A stretch of DNA of 21,550 nt from Lentimicrobiaceae bacterium (lineage in GTDB: Bacteria > Bacteroidota > Bacteroidia > Bacteroidales > SKPS01). The position numbers were made by a program, and so were the translations under genes. Location of the stretch: NCBI GenBank assembly GCA_007119395.1, contig SKPS01000313.1, positions 1-21,550 of the forward strand, in the 5' to 3' direction. This document shows, in pieces, positions 7,020-15,152 of the stretch; the stretch's first letter is position 1; each line of letters starts with the position of its first letter. The notes beneath the pieces are model-generated. The model ran no database searches. It worked only from the letters and a program-made list of their open reading frames with translations, and was not told the origin of the DNA.

Positions 7020-10000
7020 ATGAAATCATCCCCTCAATCCCCGAATCCTTGTTTAAAAGGCAACGTTAAAGGCGTTACATTACTTGTTGTTTTATTTGTT
7101 TTCCTCTCAATGTCAGGCAGGCTATCTGCGCAGTTGAACATTCCTTTGGCCAACTGCCAGAATATACCAGGAACGTATGTTGACCTTGGCAGCAATGGCA
7201 CGGTTATCACCACGACAAGCTTTGACAATGCGAATTCATCACCTGTAAACATTGGCTTCTCTTTTCATTTTAACGGCCAGTCGTTTACACAGTTTGTACT
7301 GAACACCAACGGATTCATCCGATTGGGGGCCAGTCCTCCCTCATCGGCAGCACTTTTCTTCTCAGGCGCTCAGAGTTACACCGGAGGACCCTTTGCCAGT
7401 ACCAATCCGGCCGACGTAAACTTGATTGCAGCATTCAACCATGACCTAACGGGTGGCACCAACCCTGAATTTCGTGTGCATACCAGTGGCACAGCGCCCA
7501 ACAGGGTGTGTATCATTCAGTTTAAGAACATGCGCGACAACACCACTTCGCCGGCTGTGCAGTTTAATGATATCAACTTTCAGATTCATCTTCATGAAAC
7601 TACCAATATCATAGAGTTTGTTTACGGTGATTTTATCACCTCGGCCAACCCTGATAACTGGAAGTCGGCCACTGTTGGTTTAAAAGGATCGGGTTCCGGA
7701 TCTGCACAAATGATCACGGTGACCAAGGGTTCAGTGACCTTGTGGGGTGCTGCCACTTTCATGGGTGGCAATTACACCGGCAATGCTTTTAATTTTCGCA
7801 ACAATGTGCTGCCTGATCCGGGCAGAATGTTACGATTTATGCCGATGATGCAAAACGACCGTGCTATTTTAGAGGTGTACACGATGGGAAAAACGCCGAT
7901 ACCCTTCGGGAATCCTCAAACGATCACTGCCTGGGTAAAGAACACCGGGTCTGCTGCGATGCCTGCCACCTCCTGTACCCTGGACATCACAGGCGCCAAT
8001 CCGTATCAGAACGTTCAGAATGTTCCGGCATTGGCCTCCGGTGATTCAGTATTGATCTCTTTTGCTTCCTTTTCACCGACCAATACCGGCATCAACAATA
8101 TCACCGTTTCGTTACCTGCTGATGACAACCCGCTCAACAACGAAGTGACCAAGGTGATGGAGACCAACCTGAACTCATACAGTTACGCACAGGGGTCTGT
8201 GGCTGCCGGGGGTGTTGGTTTCAACAATGCCACGGGCGACTTTGTGGCGAAGTTCACCACCAACAGTGTACAAAGCATCAACCAGGTTGATGTACAGTTT
8301 GCCAATGGCGGACAGCCTTTTCAACTGGGTATTTGGTCTGCTACTGCAACAGGTACACCGGGTGGACTGCTGCATTCCACGGCAACAAGCATCTCTACAA
8401 CCGGTATCTATACTGTGTTGATTGATCCTCCTGTGTCTATTCCTACGGGTGACTTCTTTGTTGGTGTCAGGCAAGTGGGTACCAGCAATGTGAGTTTTGC
8501 GTACCAGCCTGAAGTTCCTATCAGGCCCGGCACATTCTTTTTTACCTCACCCTCAGGTGGTACAACATGGACAGATTTTGCGCCAAACAACTTCTTCCGG
8601 TTTATGGTGGAGCCTAAGTTTGCCTTGCAAACCGATGTGGGCGTGATATCGGCTACACCACCCACAGGCACTACCCTGGTAGCCGGGGGTAGCTACGACC
8701 TTGAGGCTGTGGTGGTGAACTATGGTCTGGCCGCACAAAACAATATTCCGGTGAGATACTATGTTGACGGGAGCCCTCCGGTGGGCCCCGTGAACACTAC
8801 TACATCCATCAATCAAAATGGCACCACCTCCGTGAGTTTCACCGGTGCCAACGCCTTCTCGCCAACCACCCCGGGTGTGTATACCATCAAGTATTTTACC
8901 GAGCTAACCGGAGACCTGAGCACCCAAAACGACACCCTGGTAGTGGTGTATACAGTAATACCGGCTCCTTCATCAGCATTGCCATACCTCCAGACCTTTG
9001 GCAGTCCTGATTACTGGACTATATCAGGTGTGAGCAGTATCTGGCTTTCCGGTCTGGCCACAGGAGCTACCGGAGTGGCCAATGATACAGCCATATTTGC
9101 CGATTTCTACTCCACCCTTGCCGGCAACAGCGCCATGTTGAAATCGCCCGCTTTTGATATCTCTTCGTTGAGCCACCCTGCCCTTCAGTTTGATGTGGCA
9201 CACCGTACAGGAACCTTGGAAAACGATTCACTGCAGGTGCTGGTTTCCACCGATGGTGGTGTCTCCTTTACTCCGGGGACACCTCCTTTATACCTGAAGT
9301 CAACACACAGCTCACCCTCGCTCACCACGTTGCCTGCGGATACAGCCGATTTCACCCCGGGTGCAGCAGCACATTGGCGAAAAGAGACCGTAAGTCTGCA
9401 ACAATTCACCGGTGCACAAAATCTCATGATAGCATTTAAAGCCTACAGCGCCAATGGCAACAACTGCTGGGTCGATAATGTACACCTGTTCGACGGTACG
9501 GTGCCCACTCTCACCACCACGGCGGCTACCAATGTGACAACCAATGGAGTTACCGCCGGTGGTAATGTGACAGCGCAGGGCTCTTCAGCTGTGACAGCCC
9601 GTGGAGTGTGCTGGAGCACCTCTCCCAACCCCACCGTGGCCGATCCAACAACGAATGATGGCACGGGTACAGGCACCTTCACCAGCCAGGTAACCGGACT
9701 GCAGGCAAGCACCACATACTACCTGCGTGCATACGCTACCAACGACATCGGTACCGCATATGGCAATGAGGTCTCTTTCACCACATCAGCTCCCGCTACC
9801 ATCGCAACCGTGACCACAGCTCCCGTGACCAATATTTCACATTACGGCGCAATCAGCGGTGGTGACGTAACCTCCGACGGAGGCGCTACCGTAACAGCCA
9901 GAGGGATATGCTGGTCGATTCTGCCCAACCCAACCATCTCCGATATGTTTAACAACGAAGGAACCGGAACCGGATCGTTTACAAGCAACCTCACAGGGCT

Positions 10001-10349
10001 GTCAGACAACACTGCGTATTATGTGAGAGCATTTGCAACCAATAACCTGGGTATCGCATATGGCAATGAAGAGACGTTCACCACGTTGATCGATAACATC
10101 GAAGAACCGGATGCCATGCGCTTTGGTGTACACATCGCTGACAGAACAATGCACCTCACCGCAGGAAGAGATCTCTATGTGAAGGAGATTGTGGTCAAAG
10201 ATCTTACAGGCAAAATCGTGGCAACTTACCACTCGGTTCATTGCACACCAGGAGCTACACTGAACCTGCCTGATTTGGCTGCCGGTGCCTATGTGCTTAG
10301 ACTGGTGTATGAGGAGAAGGTTTTGACACAGAAAGTGGTGGTACCATAG
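7020..10349 (+). CDS. Large secreted multidomain protein with FN3-like repeats and T9SS-type C-terminus
   Basis: A 1109-residue exported protein. A long n-region precedes a hydrophobic core (19-31) and a likely cleavage after SAQ (38). Residues 40-275 form a beta-rich domain with NGFIRLG (97-103). About 280-375 and 538-645 resemble CARDB/Ig-like modules (QTDVGVISATPP at 537-548). About 655-825 looks like a MAM/choice-of-anchor-J domain: LPYLQTF (654-660), LKSPAFDISSLSHPALQFD (707-725), CWVDNVHLFDG (816-826). Two clear homologous repeats follow at 828-923 and 926-1022, each with TARGxCWS, PNPT, GTGTGxF and AYGNE. The tail (1035-1109) has VVKDLTGKIVATY and LAAGAYVLRLVYEEKVLTQK, typical of a T9SS sorting domain, but lacks the usual YPNP start. 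Probably cell-surface attached or released; adhesion is a guess. It converges with the DUF4349 gene 23 bases away. Confidence 0.9.
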   Translation: MKSSPQSPNPCLKGNVKGVTLLVVLFVFLSMSGRLSAQLNIPLANCQNIPGTYVDLGSNGTVITTTSFDNANSSPVNIGFSFHFNGQSFTQFVLNTNGFIRLGASPPSSAALFFSGAQSYTGGPFASTNPADVNLIAAFNHDLTGGTNPEFRVHTSGTAPNRVCIIQFKNMRDNTTSPAVQFNDINFQIHLHETTNIIEFVYGDFITSANPDNWKSATVGLKGSGSGSAQMITVTKGSVTLWGAATFMGGNYTGNAFNFRNNVLPDPGRMLRFMPMMQNDRAILEVYTMGKTPIPFGNPQTITAWVKNTGSAAMPATSCTLDITGANPYQNVQNVPALASGDSVLISFASFSPTNTGINNITVSLPADDNPLNNEVTKVMETNLNSYSYAQGSVAAGGVGFNNATGDFVAKFTTNSVQSINQVDVQFANGGQPFQLGIWSATATGTPGGLLHSTATSISTTGIYTVLIDPPVSIPTGDFFVGVRQVGTSNVSFAYQPEVPIRPGTFFFTSPSGGTTWTDFAPNNFFRFMVEPKFALQTDVGVISATPPTGTTLVAGGSYDLEAVVVNYGLAAQNNIPVRYYVDGSPPVGPVNTTTSINQNGTTSVSFTGANAFSPTTPGVYTIKYFTELTGDLSTQNDTLVVVYTVIPAPSSALPYLQTFGSPDYWTISGVSSIWLSGLATGATGVANDTAIFADFYSTLAGNSAMLKSPAFDISSLSHPALQFDVAHRTGTLENDSLQVLVSTDGGVSFTPGTPPLYLKSTHSSPSLTTLPADTADFTPGAAAHWRKETVSLQQFTGAQNLMIAFKAYSANGNNCWVDNVHLFDGTVPTLTTTAATNVTTNGVTAGGNVTAQGSSAVTARGVCWSTSPNPTVADPTTNDGTGTGTFTSQVTGLQASTTYYLRAYATNDIGTAYGNEVSFTTSAPATIATVTTAPVTNISHYGAISGGDVTSDGGATVTARGICWSILPNPTISDMFNNEGTGTGSFTSNLTGLSDNTAYYVRAFATNNLGIAYGNEETFTTLIDNIEEPDAMRFGVHIADRTMHLTAGRDLYVKEIVVKDLTGKIVATYHSVHCTPGATLNLPDLAAGAYVLRLVYEEKVLTQKVVVP
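9501..10085 (+). repeat. Two tandem FN3-like repeats inside the large secreted protein
   Basis: Codons 828-923 and 926-1022 encode two homologous units of about 95 residues. Both share a VTAGG/ISGGDVT segment, TVTARG(V/I)CWS, (P)NPT(V/I)xD, GTGTG(T/S)FTS, TTYYLRAYATN / TAYYVRAFATN, and AYGNE.xFTT. The units have diverged at DNA level, so this is an old domain duplication rather than a recent repeat. Confidence 0.85.
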
Positions 10350-10372
10350 TGGTCATCTGCACTGCTATCCGA

Positions 10373-11260
10373 CTATCCCTCATTGATCATCTGGTCTTTG
10401 GTTTCTCTGCGCTTTCGCATCCATCTTCTGTATTTTCTGTACAGCACAGGGAAAAGGATCAGGGCAAAGAGAATTCCAACCCAATTGTACGTCAATGCAT
10501 ACAGGAAATCCACAAAATGGTGCCACCCTCCGTAAAAGGCTTGCTTGAACTTTTCACCGGCAGCAGCACGCTGTTTTGCCACGTATCGGAAGGGCTTTTT
10601 CTGACTCAATGTCAGATGGAGGGTGCTGTACGACACCTGATTCGACAGATACCTTAGTCTTCGTACAGTACTCTCTATCTCCTCTTCGAGCCTGCGCACA
10701 CGTTCAGTGATCCTCAGAATGTCATCCATGCTTTTGGCACTCTTCAGCAGCTCACGGTACTGTATCATATAGAGCCTTTTGTTCTCGAGGCGGGTCTCAA
10801 GATCTACATATTCCAGCGTCACATCTTTTGCCTCGATCGATTTATGCACAATCTCATTGCCGCCCAGCTCGATACTGTTTATAAAACGTTCGAAGTTTTT
10901 AGAGGGGATCCTGATGGTGAGGGTGTAAATTTCTTTGCTGTTGGTGCTTCGCAGATTCTCCTCTTCATAATAACCATTTACACTGCGAACCAGGGCATCT
11001 ACCCTCCGCTTTTCATCCAGTAAATCCTGCACATCCAGCTTTAATCTGCCGGTTTTAATGATTTTCCGGGTAATCTTTTCAGAGACTTCCGCAGACTCTT
11101 CACCCTCATAATCATCCATCTCTGCCTCCCAATCAATATCATCGAGTTCATCTACCCACTCCATTTCATCCATAGCTAACATAAACTCAGGGGACTTCTT
11201 TGATCTGCCGCACGAAAGCAGCAAGGTGGCAACAAGCATAAGCAACAAAAGCTTTTTCAT
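10373..11260 (-). CDS. DUF4349 domain lipoprotein
   Basis: A 295-residue protein with a lipobox LLLSC (acylated Cys at 17), then an unusually acidic linker (about 28-58, with runs of Asp/Glu and Trp). The DUF4349 body starts with RKIIKTGRLKLDVQD and continues with NGYYEEENLRS, LTIRIPSKNFERFI, EAKDVTLEYVDLETRLENK and a long coiled-coil segment (SMDDILRITERVRRLEEEIES). The C-terminus has one membrane helix (about 252-272) followed by a basic tail (RKYRRWMRKRRE). Anchoring at both ends is normal for this family. The function is unknown; the family is widespread in bacteria. It is transcribed toward the large secreted protein and ends 23 bases from it. No clear TAnnTTTG promoter was seen upstream. 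Confidence 0.88.
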   Translation of the reverse strand: MKKLLLLMLVATLLLSCGRSKKSPEFMLAMDEMEWVDELDDIDWEAEMDDYEGEESAEVSEKITRKIIKTGRLKLDVQDLLDEKRRVDALVRSVNGYYEEENLRSTNSKEIYTLTIRIPSKNFERFINSIELGGNEIVHKSIEAKDVTLEYVDLETRLENKRLYMIQYRELLKSAKSMDDILRITERVRRLEEEIESTVRRLRYLSNQVSYSTLHLTLSQKKPFRYVAKQRAAAGEKFKQAFYGGWHHFVDFLYALTYNWVGILFALILFPVLYRKYRRWMRKRRETKDQMINEG

Positions 11261-11601
11261 AAGGCGTGTGGTTTAGGTGGTTTCAAAATGCACTTTTTAT
11301 TTCAACTGTTAACTACAACAAACTTACATCTTTTTTTTTTCAGCCACCAAAGACGGTCCCTGGTATTTTAATAGCGTATTAGCCTCGCCCTGAGACTCCG
11401 CGTCTCCGGATGACAAAAAATTCAATGAGGCGCGGAGAGATTTCATGGCTCTACGTCTCTCTTGTCTTCGCGTGAAAAAAAACCATTCATTGACAAGAAA
11501 AATGTATTTTAGCGAAGTGTTAACGAACTTGTTGGTTCATATCAGGTTTTGCATCACCTTTTACTGAGAAGAGGAACGTCTATTCACATAAACCAGCTAG
11601 T
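11261..11601. other. Intergenic region (341 bases) with a degenerate direct repeat and GC-rich island
   Basis: This spacer holds no credible gene. It starts with AT-rich sequence upstream of the DUF4349 gene. In the middle, 11399-11428 and 11465-11493 are imperfect direct copies built as CGxG + TGA + A-run + TTCA(A/T)TGA. CTCCGCG (about 11396-11402) and CGCGGAG (11431-11437) form a 7-base inverted repeat. TATTTTAG (11505-11512) could be a poor -7 element for the lipoprotein at 11602. The composition stands out from the flanks, as in dispersed intergenic repeats. Confidence 0.4.
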
Positions 11602-11736
11602 ATGAAGAGAGTAAGAAACAACTCCACACCTTTATTCCTGTTTTCGCTGCTGATTATTGGACTTTCACTGATGATATCCAGCGGATGTAAGAAGGACGAT
11701 AATGGAAGAACGAGAATAACGGGGGCAACGGAGTGA
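11602..11736 (+). CDS. Lipoprotein signal peptide fragment of the FISUMP protein (frame 1 of a frameshifted gene)
   Basis: ATG at 11602 opens 44 codons: a basic start (MKRVRNNSTP), a hydrophobic core (LFLFSLLIIGLSLMI) and the lipobox region SSGCKKDDN, then a TGA at 11734-11736. On its own this is a classic Bacteroidota lipoprotein signal with no mature protein. The FISUMP domain that should follow is in the -1 frame and opens at 11703, so the two frames overlap for about 30 bases. The encoded tail here (GRTRITGATE) looks unnatural, while the other frame gives an Asn/Gly-rich linker typical after such lipoboxes. I read this as the first exon-like part of one broken gene rather than a separate peptide. 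Confidence 0.7.
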   Translation: MKRVRNNSTPLFLFSLLIIGLSLMISSGCKKDDNGRTRITGATE

Positions 11737-12374
11737 CTACATTCGACACCATTGTTGATCCGCGTGATGGAAAAGTCTATAAAACAGTGAAGATCGGTAA
11801 TCAGGTATGGATGGCCGAGAACCTTCGCTATATGCCGATGGTCGTTTCCGGGAGCGCAGGCTCTATATCAACGCCATCTTATTTTGTATATGAGTATTAT
11901 GGATCCAGTGTATCTGAGGCTGAAAGCACGGATAATTTTGCATCTTATGGTGTATTATACAACTGGCCTGCTGCGATGGCAGGGGCATCTGGTACTTTTG
12001 ACAGCATAAGTGGTGTGCAAGGTGCCTGTGCACCAGGCTGGCATTTGCCTGGATACTATGAGTGGGTAGAGTTGGTCAATTATGTGGGGGGTGCCTTTTT
12101 TGCAGGTGGAAAATTAAAGGAGGCCGACACTACCCATTGGAGGAGTCCTAACCTGGGAGCTACGAACGAATTGGGTTTTACTGCTCTTCCGGGAGGGCAG
12201 AGGAGTGCTCAAGGAGGGTTCAGGTACATCGGTGGCAACGGGTATTGGTGGACAGCATCCGACGCTGACCCGGGAGATGCCTGGGCTATTTTTATGTCGT
12301 ACGATTATGAGGATGTATTGTATAGTACCGGAAGGCATGAGTTCGCACTCTCTGTTCGTTGTGTGAAGGATTGA
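11733..12374 (+). CDS. FISUMP domain protein (Fibrobacter succinogenes major paralogous domain), probably a frameshifted lipoprotein
   Basis: From GTG 11733 there are 213 residues. The frame is in fact open from 11703, after TAA 11700-11702. Family marks are DPRDGKVYKTVKIGNQVWM (9-27), AENLRYMP (28-35), YGVLYNWPAAM (72-82), CAPGWHLPGYYEWVEL (102-117), GATNELGFTALPGGQR (147-162), GYWWTAS (175-181) and the end LSVRCVKD. FISUMP proteins are usually surface or secreted lipoproteins of unknown role. The upstream codons in this frame read NENNGGNG, the spacer expected after a lipobox, and the signal peptide sits in the neighbouring frame (11602-11736). One missing base near 11703-11725 would explain it. 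If GTG is really used, the product would lack a signal. It lies 33 bases before the SanA-like gene. Confidence 0.8.
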   Translation: MTTFDTIVDPRDGKVYKTVKIGNQVWMAENLRYMPMVVSGSAGSISTPSYFVYEYYGSSVSEAESTDNFASYGVLYNWPAAMAGASGTFDSISGVQGACAPGWHLPGYYEWVELVNYVGGAFFAGGKLKEADTTHWRSPNLGATNELGFTALPGGQRSAQGGFRYIGGNGYWWTASDADPGDAWAIFMSYDYEDVLYSTGRHEFALSVRCVKD

Positions 12375-12407
12375 GTACTGATATGGGTAACACAAGGCAA
12401 TAACAAG

Positions 12408-13061
12408 ATGAAAAGAACCAGAGGAATAGGCAGATGGATCAAGCGCATGTTGTGGGTCCTTGTGATTTCACTCCTGTTGGTTGTATTGATTTCGAACCGA
12501 TTGGTGATCAGAAAGGCTGAAGGGAGTATTTACCACTCCACTGAGGAGATTCCATATCAGCGGGTTGGGTTGTTGTTGGGGACTGCGAAATACCTGGTGG
12601 ATGGCAGAGTCAATCTTTATTACCGATACAGGATAGACGCTGCGGTACAGCTGTTTGATTCAGGGAAGATCGATTACATTATTGTGAGCGGCGACAATTC
12701 AACCCCCGGATACGATGAACCCACCACCATGAAGCGCGATTTAGTGGAGCGCGGGATACCATCTGAGCGGATCTATCTCGATTATGCCGGTTTCAGGACA
12801 CTTGATTCTATGGTCAGAAGCAGGGAGATTTTCGGACAGCAGGAAATCACCGTGATTTCTCAACGGTTTCATGTTGAAAGAGCCATTTATATAGCCCACA
12901 GAAAGGGTATAGAGGCAGTTGGCTTTTGTGCCGGAGATGTGAGTGGATATTCCGGTTTGAGAAACAGTTTGCGGGAGAGGCTGGCCCGGGTGAAAATGAT
13001 CCTTGACCTGCTGTTTGGTAAACAACCCAGGTTCCTGGGGGATCCTGTTACCATCGGTTAA
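12408..13061 (+). CDS. SanA/YdcF-type protein (DUF218 family)
   Basis: A 217-residue protein with a basic N-terminus, one membrane anchor (about 11-29) and a DUF218 domain facing the periplasm. Motifs seen: GLLLGTAKYL (54-63), YRYRIDAAVQLFDSGKID (72-89), YIIVSGDNS (90-98), EPTTMKRDLVERGIP (104-118), DYAGFRTLDSMVRSREIF (125-142) and VISQRFHVERAIYIA (149-163). These match SanA of enterobacteria (vancomycin exclusion at high temperature), a member of the YdcF-like group thought to act in envelope or peptidoglycan precursor homeostasis; the exact reaction is unsettled. It starts 33 bases after the FISUMP gene, suggesting one transcript. The symbol sanA would be reasonable but orthology is not proven. 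Confidence 0.85.
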   Translation: MKRTRGIGRWIKRMLWVLVISLLLVVLISNRLVIRKAEGSIYHSTEEIPYQRVGLLLGTAKYLVDGRVNLYYRYRIDAAVQLFDSGKIDYIIVSGDNSTPGYDEPTTMKRDLVERGIPSERIYLDYAGFRTLDSMVRSREIFGQQEITVISQRFHVERAIYIAHRKGIEAVGFCAGDVSGYSGLRNSLRERLARVKMILDLLFGKQPRFLGDPVTIG

Positions 13062-13199
13062 AACAGATTCATCGCACTTCCAGGGGAAAAGACGATCCTT
13101 CTTCAGCGATACTTGAAGAACGCAAAGAGGATTCCGCAGCTTTGTAACTGTGCGAAAAACCTCTTACAGAGTCGTGGAGGGGTTGTACAGCTCTGCGTC
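13062..13199. other. Convergent intergenic region with a small hairpin
   Basis: Between the converging SanA-like and T9SS genes, TTCTTCA (13099-13105) and TGAAGAA (13114-13120) form a 7-base stem with an 8-base loop. It has no T-run on either side. It might serve as a bidirectional transcript end, but that is weakly supported. Confidence 0.3.
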
Positions 13200-14669
13200 T
13201 TATAACCCCACTACAAGTTTTCCGGTTTGCACCAAGCCATTCGCACCGTTTATGCGGTAGATATAGACACCGGGAGATAAATTGCAAACAGAAAATGACA
13301 CCTGCCTGCTGAACTCCTTGTGCAAAATCTGCCGGCCGGTGAGATCGTATAACCCAACCCGGAACCTTCCATCCAACTCAGGTAGTTCGAAGGTCACCAT
13401 GGTGGTAGCAGGATTAGGATACACCTTATGCCGCAGTGGCTGCTGCACATCTACAGCAATAGGTTGATACAGAGAGTAATAATACTTACCCACCTGGATT
13501 CGCTCCCACGCCAGTCCCATTGCCTGATACCCCACTACACTGTCGAGTTTGTGTCGGAAGTACTCCGGCGAGTTCATATCAATTACATAAGGCAACAACA
13601 GATCTGAATAGGTCCAGCTATTGTCATGAAACAGATCATCCATGCTCATATGATCCCACTGCTGCAAAGAGTAGTTGAAGTAGAAACTGTTTCTGGCCGT
13701 AATGTTTTGCGTGGCATCAAAATCAAACTCGTATTTCCATTGAGGATTCCATCCCGGTGAATAGTAATTGTATCCATAGAGGATTTCCTGAATCAGGTTG
13801 TTGTTTTGATCCCACTCCAGAGTGAGCATCTGGCTGTTATGGTATAATCCGGTGAGGGTATCATACCATTGCAATATCTCATTGCTCACCTGGCCGTAAT
13901 GGTCGTATGTGAAAAGGGTTCTTCTGCGGATTTGATAAGTATTCCGGTAGTCGCTCCAGAGATGCTTTATGATCTCAGCCGGCAACATTTCAGTGTTGTA
14001 GACATACTTAACCAGCATCGATTTATTCCATACCGATTGTTGATGGTCTCTGGAAAACAGCTCTGTCATCAACGGCCGGCCTGCGGAGTCGAGATCGGTT
14101 AACACCCGCATTGAGGGGCGCCACTGCATAGGACCCATCAACCAACGGTGATCTATTGATTCTACCAACTGATGATTCTGGTTATAAAGGTTGATCACTT
14201 TATGATCCGGAATCCAGGGGAAATGCAAGGTGTCCCAGTATGAAGGGAAGTAGAAGTATCCCCTTCTCTCTTCCACTAACCCATTCGGATCGTATGACAA
14301 GACCATTTTATGCTGCGGAAGCCAATCCCACTTTTTCAGATCCCATTCGGCAAAAATCATTGAATGGTTTTGCCCGGCAGCATTGTATTCGTATGTGTAT
14401 TTCCAATAGTTCAAGATTGTATTCAGGTCATTGTTGTAGAACTGTAACACCATGCTGTCCAGACGTTTCATGCCATCGCTTTGCCGATCTTGGTGCACCA
14501 TTCTTTGATACGGCGTGACCACAACGCCCTGTTGTGTCATGGGGAAGGGGAGAGGCTCATCATAAGCGCCCCGGATATTAGTCTTACCATGGCGTTCGGG
14601 TACTATGACCTGACTTTGCAAAGACATAACATAAAGTGAAACGGCAACGAGGAGTATGAATGGCTTCAT
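13200..14669 (-). CDS. Secreted protein with T9SS type A sorting domain
   Basis: A 489-residue exported protein with a signal peptide (MKPFILLVAVSLYVMSLQSQ, probable cleavage after SQ). The body (about 60-400) is a chain of YD/RHS-like short beta repeats, each with an aromatic-rich YxYDxxGxxxxxxxxxW pattern: YTYEYNAAGQNHSM, MVLSYDPNGLVEE, FTYDHYGQVSNE, LEWDQNNNLIQE and YEFDFDATQN. The C-terminus begins at KVYPNPATTMVTFEL and has VGLYDLTGRQIL and LSPGVYIYRINGANG, a standard T9SS type A sorting domain (about 75 residues). It should be exported across the outer membrane and anchored or released. The ligand or function is unknown. It lies alone on the minus strand, convergent with the SanA-like gene and divergent from the tRNA. 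Confidence 0.9.
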   Translation of the reverse strand: MKPFILLVAVSLYVMSLQSQVIVPERHGKTNIRGAYDEPLPFPMTQQGVVVTPYQRMVHQDRQSDGMKRLDSMVLQFYNNDLNTILNYWKYTYEYNAAGQNHSMIFAEWDLKKWDWLPQHKMVLSYDPNGLVEERRGYFYFPSYWDTLHFPWIPDHKVINLYNQNHQLVESIDHRWLMGPMQWRPSMRVLTDLDSAGRPLMTELFSRDHQQSVWNKSMLVKYVYNTEMLPAEIIKHLWSDYRNTYQIRRRTLFTYDHYGQVSNEILQWYDTLTGLYHNSQMLTLEWDQNNNLIQEILYGYNYYSPGWNPQWKYEFDFDATQNITARNSFYFNYSLQQWDHMSMDDLFHDNSWTYSDLLLPYVIDMNSPEYFRHKLDSVVGYQAMGLAWERIQVGKYYYSLYQPIAVDVQQPLRHKVYPNPATTMVTFELPELDGRFRVGLYDLTGRQILHKEFSRQVSFSVCNLSPGVYIYRINGANGLVQTGKLVVGL

Positions 14670-14702
14670 GACGAATGAAATTTTGGTGTCGATTCTTCCC
14701 GG

Positions 14703-14710
14703 TAAAGATA
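14703..14710 (-). promoter_or_regulatory. Possible -7 element of the T9SS protein gene
   Basis: On the minus strand TATCTTTA (complement of 14703-14710) matches TAnnTTTG except the last base and lies 33 bases before the start at 14669. A TTG (complement of 14734-14736) is 23 bases upstream, slightly farther than usual. Confidence 0.4.
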
Positions 14711-14761
14711 TAACAATAATCCCATAAATGCATCAAGAGAGTCTTTTTATTGGTTTAGTGC

Positions 14762-14791
14762 TTGCGGATACTGTACATTTTCGTATTTTTG
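14762..14791 (+). promoter_or_regulatory. Promoter of tRNA-Arg
   Basis: TTG (14762-14764), a 19-base spacer and TATTTTTG (14784-14791) fit the Bacteroidota consensus exactly. The predicted 5' leader before the tRNA is about 100 bases and contains a small hairpin, TCCAAC/GTTGGA (14837-14842 with 14847-14852). Confidence 0.75.
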
Positions 14792-14901
14792 CAACCCGAT
14801 TTACAAAAGCGGAAATTTAGTCTGATTTCAAGCCTTTCCAACGTTGGTTGGATGCCGCAGATTCGACGAAATCCGTTCACGTTCTATAAATACTTTATTT
14901 C

Positions 14902-14975
14902 GGTCCCGTAGCTCAGCTGGATAGAGCAACAGCCTTCTAAGCTGTGGGTCCCAGGTTCGAATCCTGGCGGGATCA
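14902..14975 (+). tRNA. tRNA-Arg (anticodon TCT)
   Basis: A 74-base cloverleaf folds cleanly. The acceptor stem is GGTCCCG with CGGGATC (one G-T pair). The D arm is GCTC/GAGC. The anticodon stem ACAGC/GCTGT (14929-14933 with 14941-14945) closes the loop CTTCTAA, anticodon TCT at 14936-14938. The T arm is CCAGG-TTCGAAT-CCTGG. The discriminator base is A at 14975, and CCA is not encoded. TCT reads the AGA/AGG Arg codons. The 3' end of a tRNA is a common integrase target, and an integrase-like relic lies 177 bases downstream. Confidence 0.97.
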
Positions 14976-15017
14976 CATACCTTATCATTTTTTCGACTTA
15001 AAATATTAATTTACAGA

Positions 15018-15060
15018 GGGTTACTACATCCAATAACTGGGTGTGGTAACCCTTTACTGT
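15018..15060 (+). terminator. Strong hairpin behind tRNA-Arg, probable terminator
   Basis: Bases 15018-15031 pair with 15039-15052 in a 14-base stem with two G-T pairs and a 7-base loop (AATAACT), followed by TTTACTGTTTTAC. This is the strongest hairpin seen in the intergenic DNA. It would end the tRNA transcript, or it may be left over from the end of an integrated element. Confidence 0.6.
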
Positions 15061-15119
15061 TTTACACTTAACCCACACAGAATCAATTATTTAATATGTT
15101 ATAGAGGTGTATAGAATGG

Positions 15120-15146
15120 ACTTCCCAATTCCCTAAAAACTTCCCA
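15120..15146 (+). repeat. Direct repeats upstream of the integrase relic
   Basis: ACTTCCCA occurs at 15120-15127 and again at 15139-15146 (19 bases apart), with a third TTCCC at 15129-15133 between them. Closely spaced direct repeats just before an integrase gene could be arm-type binding sites; this role is inferred. Confidence 0.4.
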
Positions 15147-15152
15147 GAAGAA

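Noticed and set aside
13099..13120. The hairpin between the SanA-like and T9SS genes as a strong terminator
   Set aside because: It has no T-run on either strand, so it was kept only as a weak intergenic note.
15018..15052. The strong hairpin as a possible CRISPR repeat or riboswitch
   Set aside because: It occurs once, with no spacer-repeat pattern and no known riboswitch core; a terminator or element end is simpler.
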